From assembly GCA_900550175.1 (NCBI GenBank), contig URQX01000032.1, positions 1 through 14,633 on the forward strand: a stretch of DNA of 14,633 nt, written 5' to 3'. Position numbers and translations under genes: made by a program. Below are positions 7,214-13,262 of this stretch, in pieces (positions within the stretch are counted from its first letter, which is position 1; each line of letters begins with the position of its first letter). The notes beneath the pieces are model-generated. The model searched no databases, was not told where the DNA came from, and was given only the letters and a program-made list of their open reading frames with translations. Source of the stretch: an uncultured Veillonella sp. Lineage in GTDB: Bacteria > Bacillota > Negativicutes > Veillonellales > Veillonellaceae.

Positions 7214-8241
7214 GTATATACACATTAGCCTTGGAAAGTAGTTGCGATGAAACATCTGCATCCGTCCTGAAGGATGGTCGCACGGTGTTATCCAATGTAA
7301 TATCTAGCCAAGTGCCTATTCATAGAAAATTTGGTGGTGTTGTACCTGAAATTGCATCACGCCATCATATAGAACAAGTTATACCGGTCATAGATCAAGC
7401 TCTGCGCGATGCAAATGTGACGTTACAAGACGTCGACCATATTGGTGTTACCTATGGTCCAGGACTTGTAGGGGCATTATTGGTTGGTGTAGCTGCTGCG
7501 AAGGGATTATCCTTTGCTACAGGTATTCCTTTGGTACCAGTTCACCATATGGAAGGTCACATCTTTGCTAATTTCTTAGCTAATCCAGAATTAGAGCCTC
7601 CATTTTTAAGCCTTGTTGTGTCTGGTGGTCATACTATGCTAGTCCATGTGAAGGGCTATGAAGAGTTTGATATCCTTGGTCAGACTCGCGATGATGCTGC
7701 TGGTGAAGCATTTGATAAAATTGCTCGCGTTATGGGGTTCCCTTATCCAGGTGGACCTCACATCGATGCTCTCGCCATTGAAGGGAATCCAGATTCCATT
7801 GAATTTCCAAAAGCATTGAGTGAGCCAGGTAATTTTGAATTTAGTTTCAGTGGCCTGAAATCTGCTGTATTAAATTATCTAAATAGTAAGCAGCAAAAGA
7901 ATGAACCTATTAATCAAGCAGACGTAGCTGCGTCCTTCCAAAAGGCTATAGTTGATGTGTTGGTTGAAAAAACACGAGATGCGGCACATACATTAGGTGA
8001 AACTCGTATTACCATAGCCGGTGGTGTTTCTGCTAATAAAGGTTTACAATCAGCACTACAAGTGATGTGTGAAAAAGAAGGTTTTACCTATTACAAGCCT
8101 CATAAAATTTTGTCCACAGATAATGCTGCTATGATTGGTTGTCGCGCCTATTATATGGCTCAAGCTGGTAAATTCGCAGATTTAACATTGAATGCAAAAC
8201 CAAGTGTTGAAATTGGTCATGTATCTTGGAAAGAGGATTAA
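7210..8241 (+). CDS. tsaD: tRNA N6-adenosine threonylcarbamoyltransferase
   Basis: TsaD is the catalytic subunit that transfers threonylcarbamoyl from its AMP ester to A37 of tRNA. The 343-aa product is full length for the Kae1/Qri7/TsaD family. It shows LALESSCDETSASV (6-19), the metal site VHHMEGH (111-117) with H113 and H117, VVSGGHT (136-142), GQTRDDAAGEAFDK (157-170), YPGGPHID (179-186), FSFSGLKSAV (211-220), AGGVSANKGL (270-279) and STDNAAMIG (302-310) with D304 as the third metal ligand. AGAGGA (7198-7203) is 6 nt before the ATG. The gene ends 2 bp before the histidine kinase GTG, whose Shine-Dalgarno lies in the last tsaD codons. The kinase is therefore probably part of the same operon. 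Confidence 0.97.
   Translation: MSIYTLALESSCDETSASVLKDGRTVLSNVISSQVPIHRKFGGVVPEIASRHHIEQVIPVIDQALRDANVTLQDVDHIGVTYGPGLVGALLVGVAAAKGLSFATGIPLVPVHHMEGHIFANFLANPELEPPFLSLVVSGGHTMLVHVKGYEEFDILGQTRDDAAGEAFDKIARVMGFPYPGGPHIDALAIEGNPDSIEFPKALSEPGNFEFSFSGLKSAVLNYLNSKQQKNEPINQADVAASFQKAIVDVLVEKTRDAAHTLGETRITIAGGVSANKGLQSALQVMCEKEGFTYYKPHKILSTDNAAMIGCRAYYMAQAGKFADLTLNAKPSVEIGHVSWKED
8231..8237 (+). promoter_or_regulatory. Ribosome binding site deciding the histidine kinase start
   Basis: AAGAGGA lies 6 nt before GTG 8244. An in-frame TTG at 8226 has no Shine-Dalgarno and would overlap tsaD further. Confidence 0.7.
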
Positions 8242-8243
8242 TT

Positions 8244-9632
8244 GTGGATATCGGTCAAGATATTTTAAATACAACACCATTAGGCCCCTTACAAACCTCA
8301 TTACTAGAGCATATTAGTAAACTCATATCCTTTGGCGAATCATTGACCCGTCAAAGGATACAGATTTTTACGCCTCTTCTGGAGTCATCACAAGGTAGTA
8401 TGCAACTACGTGCTGATATGCTATGTATTGAACGGAGTGATCAAGGTATTATTACTCGACAATTAAAAGGGAGTAATACGTGGCATTCTATGTTGAAGAA
8501 TGGGCAACCGCTTATTGGAGTAGAGCATGACCAACGGCAACATGTTTTTCCTGTTGTAGATAATGGTGGACGTATTATTGGGGGCATAGCTTTCACAGTA
8601 TCACCGTCTATCAAGATGGAGCAATATGAGCAAGAATATACATTGTCTGATACGATGCAACGGCTCATGTTGACTGCTACGGATGAGCAAATACAATCGT
8701 ATGAACCAATTTCATATTTTGACGGTTTAATTATCTTTGATGATTCTCATAGAATTCTCTATGGCAACGAGGCGGCTATACAATTAGTAGATCTACTAGG
8801 CTTTGATCGACGACTAGTAGGTTCATCAATTTATAGCAGTACCTTAAAAATTTCAGCCATCCAACAAGTGTTAGATGATAGGACAATATATACTAGTGAA
8901 GAAATCTATCAAGACATGGTTATTCGTCAACATATGATTCCTATTGCTATGGGGCGTAATGAAACGCGTTGTTTTTTAGTGCTTCACGACTGTACTCGTG
9001 AAAGTAAACAACAGCAAGAACTACTAGTAAAAAACTCTATTATCAAAGAGGTTCATCATCGTGTAAAAAACAACTTACAAACGGTAGCAGGTTTGTTGCG
9101 TATGGAGGCAAGACGGTCTAGCTTGCCAGAAGTGAAACAAGCCTTGCAAGAGGGAATCAATCGTATTGAAAGTATGGCTTTAGTTCATGATATTGTGTCC
9201 CATTATGATGAGGATTATATTGGTATTCGGTCAATCTATGACGAGCTATGTCGTTTATTGCGCATGAGTATGGTTCAACAAGACCAAGAGGTTACCTTTA
9301 CCTATAGTGGAGAGGATATGTTGATTTCCTCTCATATGGCTAGTTATGTATCCCTAATAATTAATGAATTAATTACTAATAGCCTTGAACATGGCTTAGA
9401 TGGTGAAAATGGAGAAATTCGTTTATCCGTTACAGAATTAGAAGACTATATTGTCTTAGATTTTTCTGATACGGGAAAAGGATTACCTCAAGATTTCTCT
9501 ATTAACTCGAATAAGCGATTAGGATTAACTATCATTAATAATTTGGTTGCCCATGAGTTAAAAGGGCGTCTATTTGTTAAAAATACTGATGTCGGTGTTC
9601 TAGTGACAATACATATGAAGAAGGAGAAGTAA
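8244..9632 (+). CDS. Cytoplasmic sensor histidine kinase, HisKA_2 (HPK11) type
   Basis: This 462-aa sensor kinase has no membrane segment, so it should sense a cytoplasmic signal. Residues about 1-130 form an N-terminal sensory region resembling the H_kinase_N/GAF-type module that precedes PdtaS-like kinases. A PAS-like domain follows at about 155-255 (GLIIFDDSHRILYGNEAA). The HisKA_2 dimerisation domain has the H-box KEVHHRVKNNLQTVAGLLRM (268-287); H272 is the likely phospho-acceptor by comparison with the single-histidine HWE family. The HATPase domain shows the N box INELITNSLEHGLDG (373-387), DTGKGLP (409-415) and RLGLTIINNLV (425-435). Kinases of this type usually phosphorylate ANTAR regulators, and one follows with no intervening base. 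The signal is not deducible. Confidence 0.93.
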   Translation: MDIGQDILNTTPLGPLQTSLLEHISKLISFGESLTRQRIQIFTPLLESSQGSMQLRADMLCIERSDQGIITRQLKGSNTWHSMLKNGQPLIGVEHDQRQHVFPVVDNGGRIIGGIAFTVSPSIKMEQYEQEYTLSDTMQRLMLTATDEQIQSYEPISYFDGLIIFDDSHRILYGNEAAIQLVDLLGFDRRLVGSSIYSSTLKISAIQQVLDDRTIYTSEEIYQDMVIRQHMIPIAMGRNETRCFLVLHDCTRESKQQQELLVKNSIIKEVHHRVKNNLQTVAGLLRMEARRSSLPEVKQALQEGINRIESMALVHDIVSHYDEDYIGIRSIYDELCRLLRMSMVQQDQEVTFTYSGEDMLISSHMASYVSLIINELITNSLEHGLDGENGEIRLSVTELEDYIVLDFSDTGKGLPQDFSINSNKRLGLTIINNLVAHELKGRLFVKNTDVGVLVTIHMKKEK

Positions 9633-10199
9633 ATGCGCGTTTTAATAGTGGATGATGAATCCCTTATACGTATGGATCTACGCGATATTATTGAATCCTG
9701 TGGTCATGAAGTTATAGCAGAAGGAACTAATGGTGTTGAAGCCATCAAGCTTTGCAAAGAATATAAACCTGATATTGTTCTAATGGATGTAAAGATGCCT
9801 GAATTAGATGGTATCGAAGCAGCGCGTCAAATTGGCTTTCACCATGAAGCACCTGTAGTTCTATTAACTAGTTATAGTCAACAGGATTTAATAAATAAGG
9901 CTAGAGAATCTGGCGTATATGGCTATTTAATAAAGCCGGTCCGTGAAGAACAATTGGTTCCAACCTTAGAAATGGCATTAGGGCGTTATCATAGTGATGC
10001 TGAGCTACGCGAAAAAATGGCTGAATTAGAACAATCATTAGAAGATCGCAAAATTATTCAAAAGGGGACTGGTATATTGATGAAACTATACTCTATATCG
10101 GAAGAGGAAGCATACAATCGCATTCGTGCCCTAAGTATGAAGAAACGAGATAGTATTGTTAATATCTGTAAAGCATTAATTAATCAAGTTTCAAAATAG
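9633..10199 (+). CDS. ANTAR-type response regulator (putative RNA-binding antiterminator)
   Basis: This 188-aa regulator has an N-terminal receiver domain (1-115) with acidic pocket D7/D8, phospho-acceptor D52 in LMDVKMP, T79 and K101-P102. A short charged coiled-coil-like helix (about 118-138) leads to a C-terminal ANTAR domain (about 135-187), seen in DRKIIQKGTGILM and AYNRIRALSMKKR. ANTAR domains are known to bind tandem RNA stem-loops with six-base loops and prevent transcription termination when the protein is phosphorylated. The usual alanine before the conserved methionine is a serine (S168), a mild change. The start directly follows the kinase stop, and AAGGAG (9621-9626) gives 6-nt spacing. 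I found no clear paired hexaloop target in this window, so its targets are probably elsewhere. Confidence 0.94.
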   Translation: MRVLIVDDESLIRMDLRDIIESCGHEVIAEGTNGVEAIKLCKEYKPDIVLMDVKMPELDGIEAARQIGFHHEAPVVLLTSYSQQDLINKARESGVYGYLIKPVREEQLVPTLEMALGRYHSDAELREKMAELEQSLEDRKIIQKGTGILMKLYSISEEEAYNRIRALSMKKRDSIVNICKALINQVSK

Positions 10200-10208
10200 A
10201 CATAAAGG

Positions 10209-10242
10209 CTAGTATAAGGATAAATCTTATACTAGTTTTTTT
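10209..10242 (+). terminator. Strong intrinsic terminator of the thiL-tsa-two-component operon
   Basis: A perfect 10-bp stem CTAGTATAAG / CTTATACTAG with a 7-nt loop (10219-10225) is followed by seven T residues (10236-10242). It begins 9 bp after the regulator's stop codon. Confidence 0.95.
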
Positions 10243-10292
10243 GTGTCTAACATCAAATAAAAACTAAAAAGTCAAAAAATCAAAATTTCTGC

Positions 10293-10320
10293 TTGCATTT
10301 ATTTTGACATAGGTTATAAT
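10293..10320 (+). promoter_or_regulatory. Putative groESL promoter
   Basis: A perfect TATAAT at 10315-10320 has a weak -35 TTGCAT at 10293-10298, 16 bp away. Transcription would start near 10327, just before the CIRCE operator, the usual arrangement. A perfect TTGACA (10304-10309) is only 5 bp from TATAAT and cannot pair with it. It could serve a second start with the weak hexamer TGTGAT at 10327-10332. Confidence 0.6.
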
Positions 10321-10331
10321 AATACATGTGA

Positions 10332-10358
10332 TTAGCACTCGATAACTTAGAGTGCTAA
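10332..10358. promoter_or_regulatory. CIRCE operator (HrcA binding site)
   Basis: TTAGCACTC, nine bases, GAGTGCTAA is an exact match to the CIRCE consensus, with one further matching A/T pair on each side (10331, 10359). It lies about 5 bases after the predicted transcription start of groES. Regulation by HrcA, released on heat shock, is therefore expected. hrcA is not in this window. Confidence 0.98.
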
Positions 10359-10399
10359 TAAATTGTAAATAATAACTAGTAAATAAGGAGTGACATCAT

Positions 10400-10681
10400 A
10401 TGTTAAAACCATTAGCTGACCGCGTTCTTATCCGTTTAGAAGCAAAAGAAGAAAAAACTAAAAGTGGTATTTTCCTTCCTGATACAGCAAAAGAAAAACC
10501 TCAAGAAGGTGTTGTAGTAGCTGTAGGTGCTGGTAAAGTGTATGACAATGGTCAACGTGTAGCTCCAGAAGTTAAAGTTGGCGACACTGTTATGTTCGCA
10601 AAATATGCTGGTAGCGAATTAGAAATCGATGGCGCTACTCATTTGATCATTAGCGAACGCGATATCTTAGCAGTACTATAA
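10400..10681 (+). CDS. groES: Co-chaperonin GroES
   Basis: This 93-aa Hsp10 forms the heptameric lid that closes the GroEL folding chamber in the cytoplasm. It is full length and colinear with the family: KPLADRVLIRLE (3-14), the mobile loop EKTKSGIFLPDTAKEKPQ (18-35) that contacts GroEL, and GVVVAVGAGK (37-46). The Shine-Dalgarno AAGGAG (10385-10390) is 9 nt before the ATG. The gene lies 41 bp downstream of CIRCE. It is followed by an unusually long 113-bp gap before groEL, but no terminator or convincing promoter lies there, so the pair is probably one transcript. Confidence 0.98.
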   Translation: MLKPLADRVLIRLEAKEEKTKSGIFLPDTAKEKPQEGVVVAVGAGKVYDNGQRVAPEVKVGDTVMFAKYAGSELEIDGATHLIISERDILAVL

Positions 10682-10794
10682 TAGCTGATTTATAGCTGTA
10701 TAGAGCTAAACATACTATTGATACATTCTATATTGCCTGCGGGCATATACATTCCCTTACATTAGATACTGTTATTATCTAGGAGGTAATACAT
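10682..10794 (+). other. groES-groEL spacer with two hairpins
   Basis: This 113-bp spacer contains a compact hairpin at 10729-10749: stem TATA-TGCC / GGCA-TATA with one bulged T and the loop TGCG. A second hairpin, TAGATA / TATCTA (10763-10768 with 10776-10781, 7-nt loop), has a 3' arm ending on the first base of the groEL Shine-Dalgarno AGGAGG (10781-10786). No T-tract follows either. An mRNA processing, stability or translation-control role is possible. Confidence 0.5.
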
Positions 10795-12420
10795 ATGGCA
10801 AAAGAAATCTTGTTTAACGAAGAAGCTCGTCGCGCTTTGGGCCGTGGCGTTGATCAATTGGCAAACGCTGTAAAAGTTACATTGGGACCAAAAGGTCGTA
10901 ATGTTGTATTGGATAAAAAATTCGGTTCCCCAACAATCACAAATGATGGTGTAACTATTGCTCGTGATATCGAACTTCCAGATCCATTTGAAAACATGGG
11001 TGCTCAATTAGTTAAAGAAGTTGCTACTAAAACTAACGATGTAGCAGGTGACGGTACAACTACTGCAACAGTATTGGCACAAGCTATGATTCAAGAAGGT
11101 ATGCGCAACGTAGCAGCTGGTGCAAACCCAATGATCTTGAAAAAAGGTATTGAAACAGCAGTTAAAACTTTGGTTGAAGAAATTAAAAAACGCTCCATCA
11201 AAGTTTCTGGTAAAGCTGAAATCGCTCAAGTTGCAAGTGTATCCGCTGCTGACGAAGAAATTGGTGGCTTAATTGCTGAAGCTATGGAAAAAGTAGGTAA
11301 CGACGGCGTTATCACTGTAGAAGAATCCAAAGGCTTGCAAACTGCATTAAACGTAGTAGAAGGTATGCAATTTGACCGTGGTTACATTTCCCCATACATG
11401 GTAACTGATCCTGACCGTATGGAAGCTGTAATGGATAACCCATACATCTTGATTACTGACCGTAAAATCAGTGCTATTGCTGATATGTTGCCAACACTTG
11501 AAAAAGTGGTAAAAGTAGGTAAAGAACTTCTTATCATCGCTGAAGATGTAGAAGGTGAAGCATTGGCTACATTGGTAGTAAACCGCTTGCGTGGTACATT
11601 CAAAGCTGTAGCTGTTAAAGCTCCTGGCTTTGGTGACCGTCGTAAAGCTATGCTTGAAGATATCGCTATCTTGACTGGTGGTACTGTAATTACTGAAGAT
11701 ATGGGCCGTAAACTTGATTCCGTAGAACTTACAGATCTTGGTACAGCTCGTCAAGTTCGCATCACTAAAGATGAAACTACAATTATTGATGGTGTAGGCG
11801 ATAAAGATGTAATTGCTAAACGTGTAAGCCAAATTCGTGCACAAGTAGAAGAAACAACTTCTGAATTCGACCGTGAAAAATTACAAGAACGTCTTGCAAA
11901 ATTATCCGGTGGTGTTGCAGTTATTGAAGTAGGTGCTGCTACAGAAGTTGAAATGAAAGATAAAAAACTTCGTATCGAAGATGCATTGAACGCAACTCGC
12001 GCTGCTGTTGAAGAAGGTATCGTAGCTGGTGGTGGTACTACATTCATTGATATCATCCCTGCATTGAACACATTGGAAGCTACTGGTGATGTTCAAACTG
12101 GTATTAACCTTGTTAAACGTGCAGTAGAAGAACCTCTTCGTCAAATCGCTTACAATGCTGGTCTTGAAGGTTCCGTTGTAGTAGAAAAAGTTAAAAATAC
12201 AGAAGCTGGTGTTGGTTTCAACGCATTGACTGAAGAATATATCGACATGGTTAAAGCTGGTATCGTGGATCCTGCTAAAGTAACACGTTCTGCGCTTCAA
12301 AATGCTGCATCCATCGCATCTCTTGTATTGACTACTGAAACAATCGTAGCTGACAAAGTAGAAGAAAATGCTGCAGTACCTGCAATGCCTCCAATGGGTG
12401 GCATGGGCGGTATGATGTAA
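10795..12420 (+). CDS. groEL: Chaperonin GroEL
   Basis: This 541-aa Hsp60 subunit of the tetradecameric chaperonin is full length and highly conserved. It begins MAKEILFNEEARRALGRGVD. It shows the nucleotide-binding TLGPKGRNVVLD (29-40) and DVAGDGTTTATVL (82-94), the apical-domain VAVKAPGFGDRRKAMLEDIA segment, the classic ALNATRAAVEEGIVAGGG region containing the ATPase aspartate neighbourhood, and the Gly/Met-rich tail MGGMGGMM. Codon choice is visibly more biased than in neighbouring genes, as expected for high expression. A strong Shine-Dalgarno AGGAGG sits 8 nt before the ATG. Expression is presumably under the CIRCE site upstream of groES. It appears to be an ordinary housekeeping GroEL. 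Confidence 0.99.
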   Translation: MAKEILFNEEARRALGRGVDQLANAVKVTLGPKGRNVVLDKKFGSPTITNDGVTIARDIELPDPFENMGAQLVKEVATKTNDVAGDGTTTATVLAQAMIQEGMRNVAAGANPMILKKGIETAVKTLVEEIKKRSIKVSGKAEIAQVASVSAADEEIGGLIAEAMEKVGNDGVITVEESKGLQTALNVVEGMQFDRGYISPYMVTDPDRMEAVMDNPYILITDRKISAIADMLPTLEKVVKVGKELLIIAEDVEGEALATLVVNRLRGTFKAVAVKAPGFGDRRKAMLEDIAILTGGTVITEDMGRKLDSVELTDLGTARQVRITKDETTIIDGVGDKDVIAKRVSQIRAQVEETTSEFDREKLQERLAKLSGGVAVIEVGAATEVEMKDKKLRIEDALNATRAAVEEGIVAGGGTTFIDIIPALNTLEATGDVQTGINLVKRAVEEPLRQIAYNAGLEGSVVVEKVKNTEAGVGFNALTEEYIDMVKAGIVDPAKVTRSALQNAASIASLVLTTETIVADKVEENAAVPAMPPMGGMGGMM

Positions 12421-12453
12421 TCAACTGCTTAGAGCATAATCTATTAGATTTAG

Positions 12454-12507
12454 AATAATCCTAATGAATTAGGAACTATATGTTCACTTTTTCATTAGGA
12501 TTATTTT
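12454..12507 (+). terminator. groESL terminator with competing hairpins
   Basis: A perfect 14-bp stem, AATAATCCTAATGA (12454-12467) with its complement (12492-12505), encloses 24 nt that contain a small GAAC/GTTC hairpin. The 3' arm runs into TTTT (12504-12507). Within the region CCTAAT (12460-12465) can instead pair with ATTAGG at 12468-12473, so two mutually exclusive structures exist. Confidence 0.8.
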
Positions 12508-12557
12508 GTATTTATCTAAATTAGCAATGGTATTTTACAATACATATGATATAGACA

Positions 12558-12584
12558 GTACAAATAGTATAAATGGTATAAATA
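12558..12584. repeat. Triple 9-bp tandem repeat
   Basis: The units GTACAAATA, GTATAAATG and GTATAAATA follow without gaps. They differ from each other at one or two positions. The repeat lies about 70 bp upstream of the first predicted doxX promoter. Confidence 0.8.
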
Positions 12585-12653
12585 GCAGACGATTTTTCTT
12601 TATGCTTATGATTTGAATTAGACTAACATATGAGGTTTATCAAATCGATAAAA

Positions 12654-12682
12654 TTGATTTTGTATACAACATATGTTATAAT
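12654..12682 (+). promoter_or_regulatory. Upstream doxX promoter (P1), extended -10
   Basis: TTGATT (12654-12659), a 17-bp spacer and TATAAT (12677-12682) preceded by TG one base away form an extended -10 promoter. It predicts a leader of about 98 nt. Palindromes overlap both the -35 and the -10/start region, so it could be operator-controlled. Confidence 0.65.
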
Positions 12683-12693
12683 TCTATAGAATT
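12680..12693. promoter_or_regulatory. Perfect 14-bp palindrome at the P1 start region (possible operator)
   Basis: AATTCTATAGAATT is a perfect palindrome covering the end of the P1 -10 box and the predicted transcription start. This is a typical repressor position. It does not match a Fur or PerR consensus well and I cannot name a regulator. Confidence 0.35.
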
Positions 12694-12709
12694 TAATATT
12701 GAGTCTAGT

Positions 12710-12738
12710 TTGACACAGTAGTTAGTGGCCTTTATTAT
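12710..12738 (+). promoter_or_regulatory. Downstream doxX promoter (P2)
   Basis: A perfect TTGACA (12710-12715), a 17-bp spacer and TATTAT (12733-12738, one mismatch) predict a start near 12745 and a leader of about 43 nt. This is the best-scoring promoter in the window by eye. Confidence 0.75.
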
Positions 12739-12787
12739 ATGGTTATTGAATTATTTCGATGTTATTTAACCTGAAAGAAGGATTACT

Positions 12788-13204
12788 ATGTTGAGCTTTA
12801 TTTTTAAAAGTAAACCTAATTATGTAAATTTTGGCCTCTTAGTTTACCGGTTGGCACTTGGTATTTCCATGTTTTATCATGGATATTTAAAGTATTTGAG
12901 CGGTGCTGAAGGCCTTTATAAAGTTGGAGCTATGTTGGCACCATTAGGTGTACCTAGTGGTTATGAAATATTAGGTACTATGGCAGCATATGCAGAAATG
13001 ATAGGTGGCGTACTTATAGTGCTTGGTCTATTTACAAGAATAGGCTCTTTGCTACTTATAGGTACACTAGCAATAGCAACGATATTAAATCTTAGTGGTA
13101 GTTTCTTTAGTTGGGACTATCCATCTCAAATGGGATTTGGTGCTCTTATGTTGTTCTTTGCTGGTGCAGGTCGCTATAGCCTAGATAAAGCTTTATTTAA
13201 ATAA
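12788..13204 (+). CDS. DoxX-family integral membrane protein
   Basis: This 138-aa membrane protein has four predicted transmembrane segments, at about 14-33, 60-81, 85-103 and 115-129. It matches the DoxX family in length and pattern, including LALGISMFYHGYLKYLSG (22-39) with the conserved HG..K after the first helix, AEMIGGVLIVLGLFTRIG (69-86) in the second helix, and a C-terminal SLDKALF. DoxX-type proteins have been linked to redox and oxidative-stress functions in some bacteria, but many have no known role and I would not assign one here. It stands alone between its own tandem promoters and a terminator, so it is monocistronic and probably separately regulated. AAGGA is 5 nt before the ATG. 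Confidence 0.88.
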   Translation: MLSFIFKSKPNYVNFGLLVYRLALGISMFYHGYLKYLSGAEGLYKVGAMLAPLGVPSGYEILGTMAAYAEMIGGVLIVLGLFTRIGSLLLIGTLAIATILNLSGSFFSWDYPSQMGFGALMLFFAGAGRYSLDKALFK

Positions 13205-13217
13205 TGATTAGGATAAT

Positions 13218-13242
13218 AGACTCGTCGCTTGATGGGTCTTTT
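13218..13242 (+). terminator. Probable intrinsic terminator after doxX
   Basis: AGACTCGTC (13218-13226) pairs with GATGGGTCT (13231-13239), with two G-T wobbles, around the loop GCTT. TTTT (13239-13242) follows. It lies 14 bp after the doxX stop and 20 bp before the next start. Confidence 0.65.
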
Positions 13243-13253
13243 ATTTGTGTAGC

Positions 13254-13258
13254 GAGGT
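13254..13258 (+). promoter_or_regulatory. Ribosome binding site deciding the lysA-like start
   Basis: GAGGT lies 4 nt before ATG 13263. An in-frame TTG at 13245 has no Shine-Dalgarno and sits just after the terminator T-tract. No promoter is obvious between the terminator and this site, so some read-through from doxX is plausible. Confidence 0.65.
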
Positions 13259-13262
13259 TATT

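Larger units (their letters stand above)
12421..12787 (+). other. groEL-doxX intergenic region
   Basis: This 367-bp AT-rich stretch has no supported gene. In order it holds the groESL terminator, a triple 9-bp tandem repeat (12558-12584), palindromes at 12642-12660, 12661-12668, 12668-12677 and 12680-12693, two tandem promoters (12654-12682 and 12710-12738), and the doxX Shine-Dalgarno AAGGA (12778-12782). Confidence 0.75.

Noticed and set aside
10304..10320. TTGACA plus TATAAT as the main groESL promoter pair
   Set aside because: They are only 5 bp apart, which is incompatible with sigma-70 spacing. The TTGCAT hexamer further upstream was preferred, though it is weak.
10718..10746. Separate groEL promoter starting from TTGATA at 10718-10723
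   Set aside because: At 16-18 bp spacing the sequence is GC-rich and falls in a hairpin, with no -10-like hexamer.
11347..11844. A 165-codon open frame on the minus strand inside groEL (and another at 11902-12300)
   Set aside because: They lie wholly antisense to a highly conserved gene, have no Shine-Dalgarno support, and translate to Phe/Ser/Cys-rich low-complexity protein. They are by-products of groEL codon bias.
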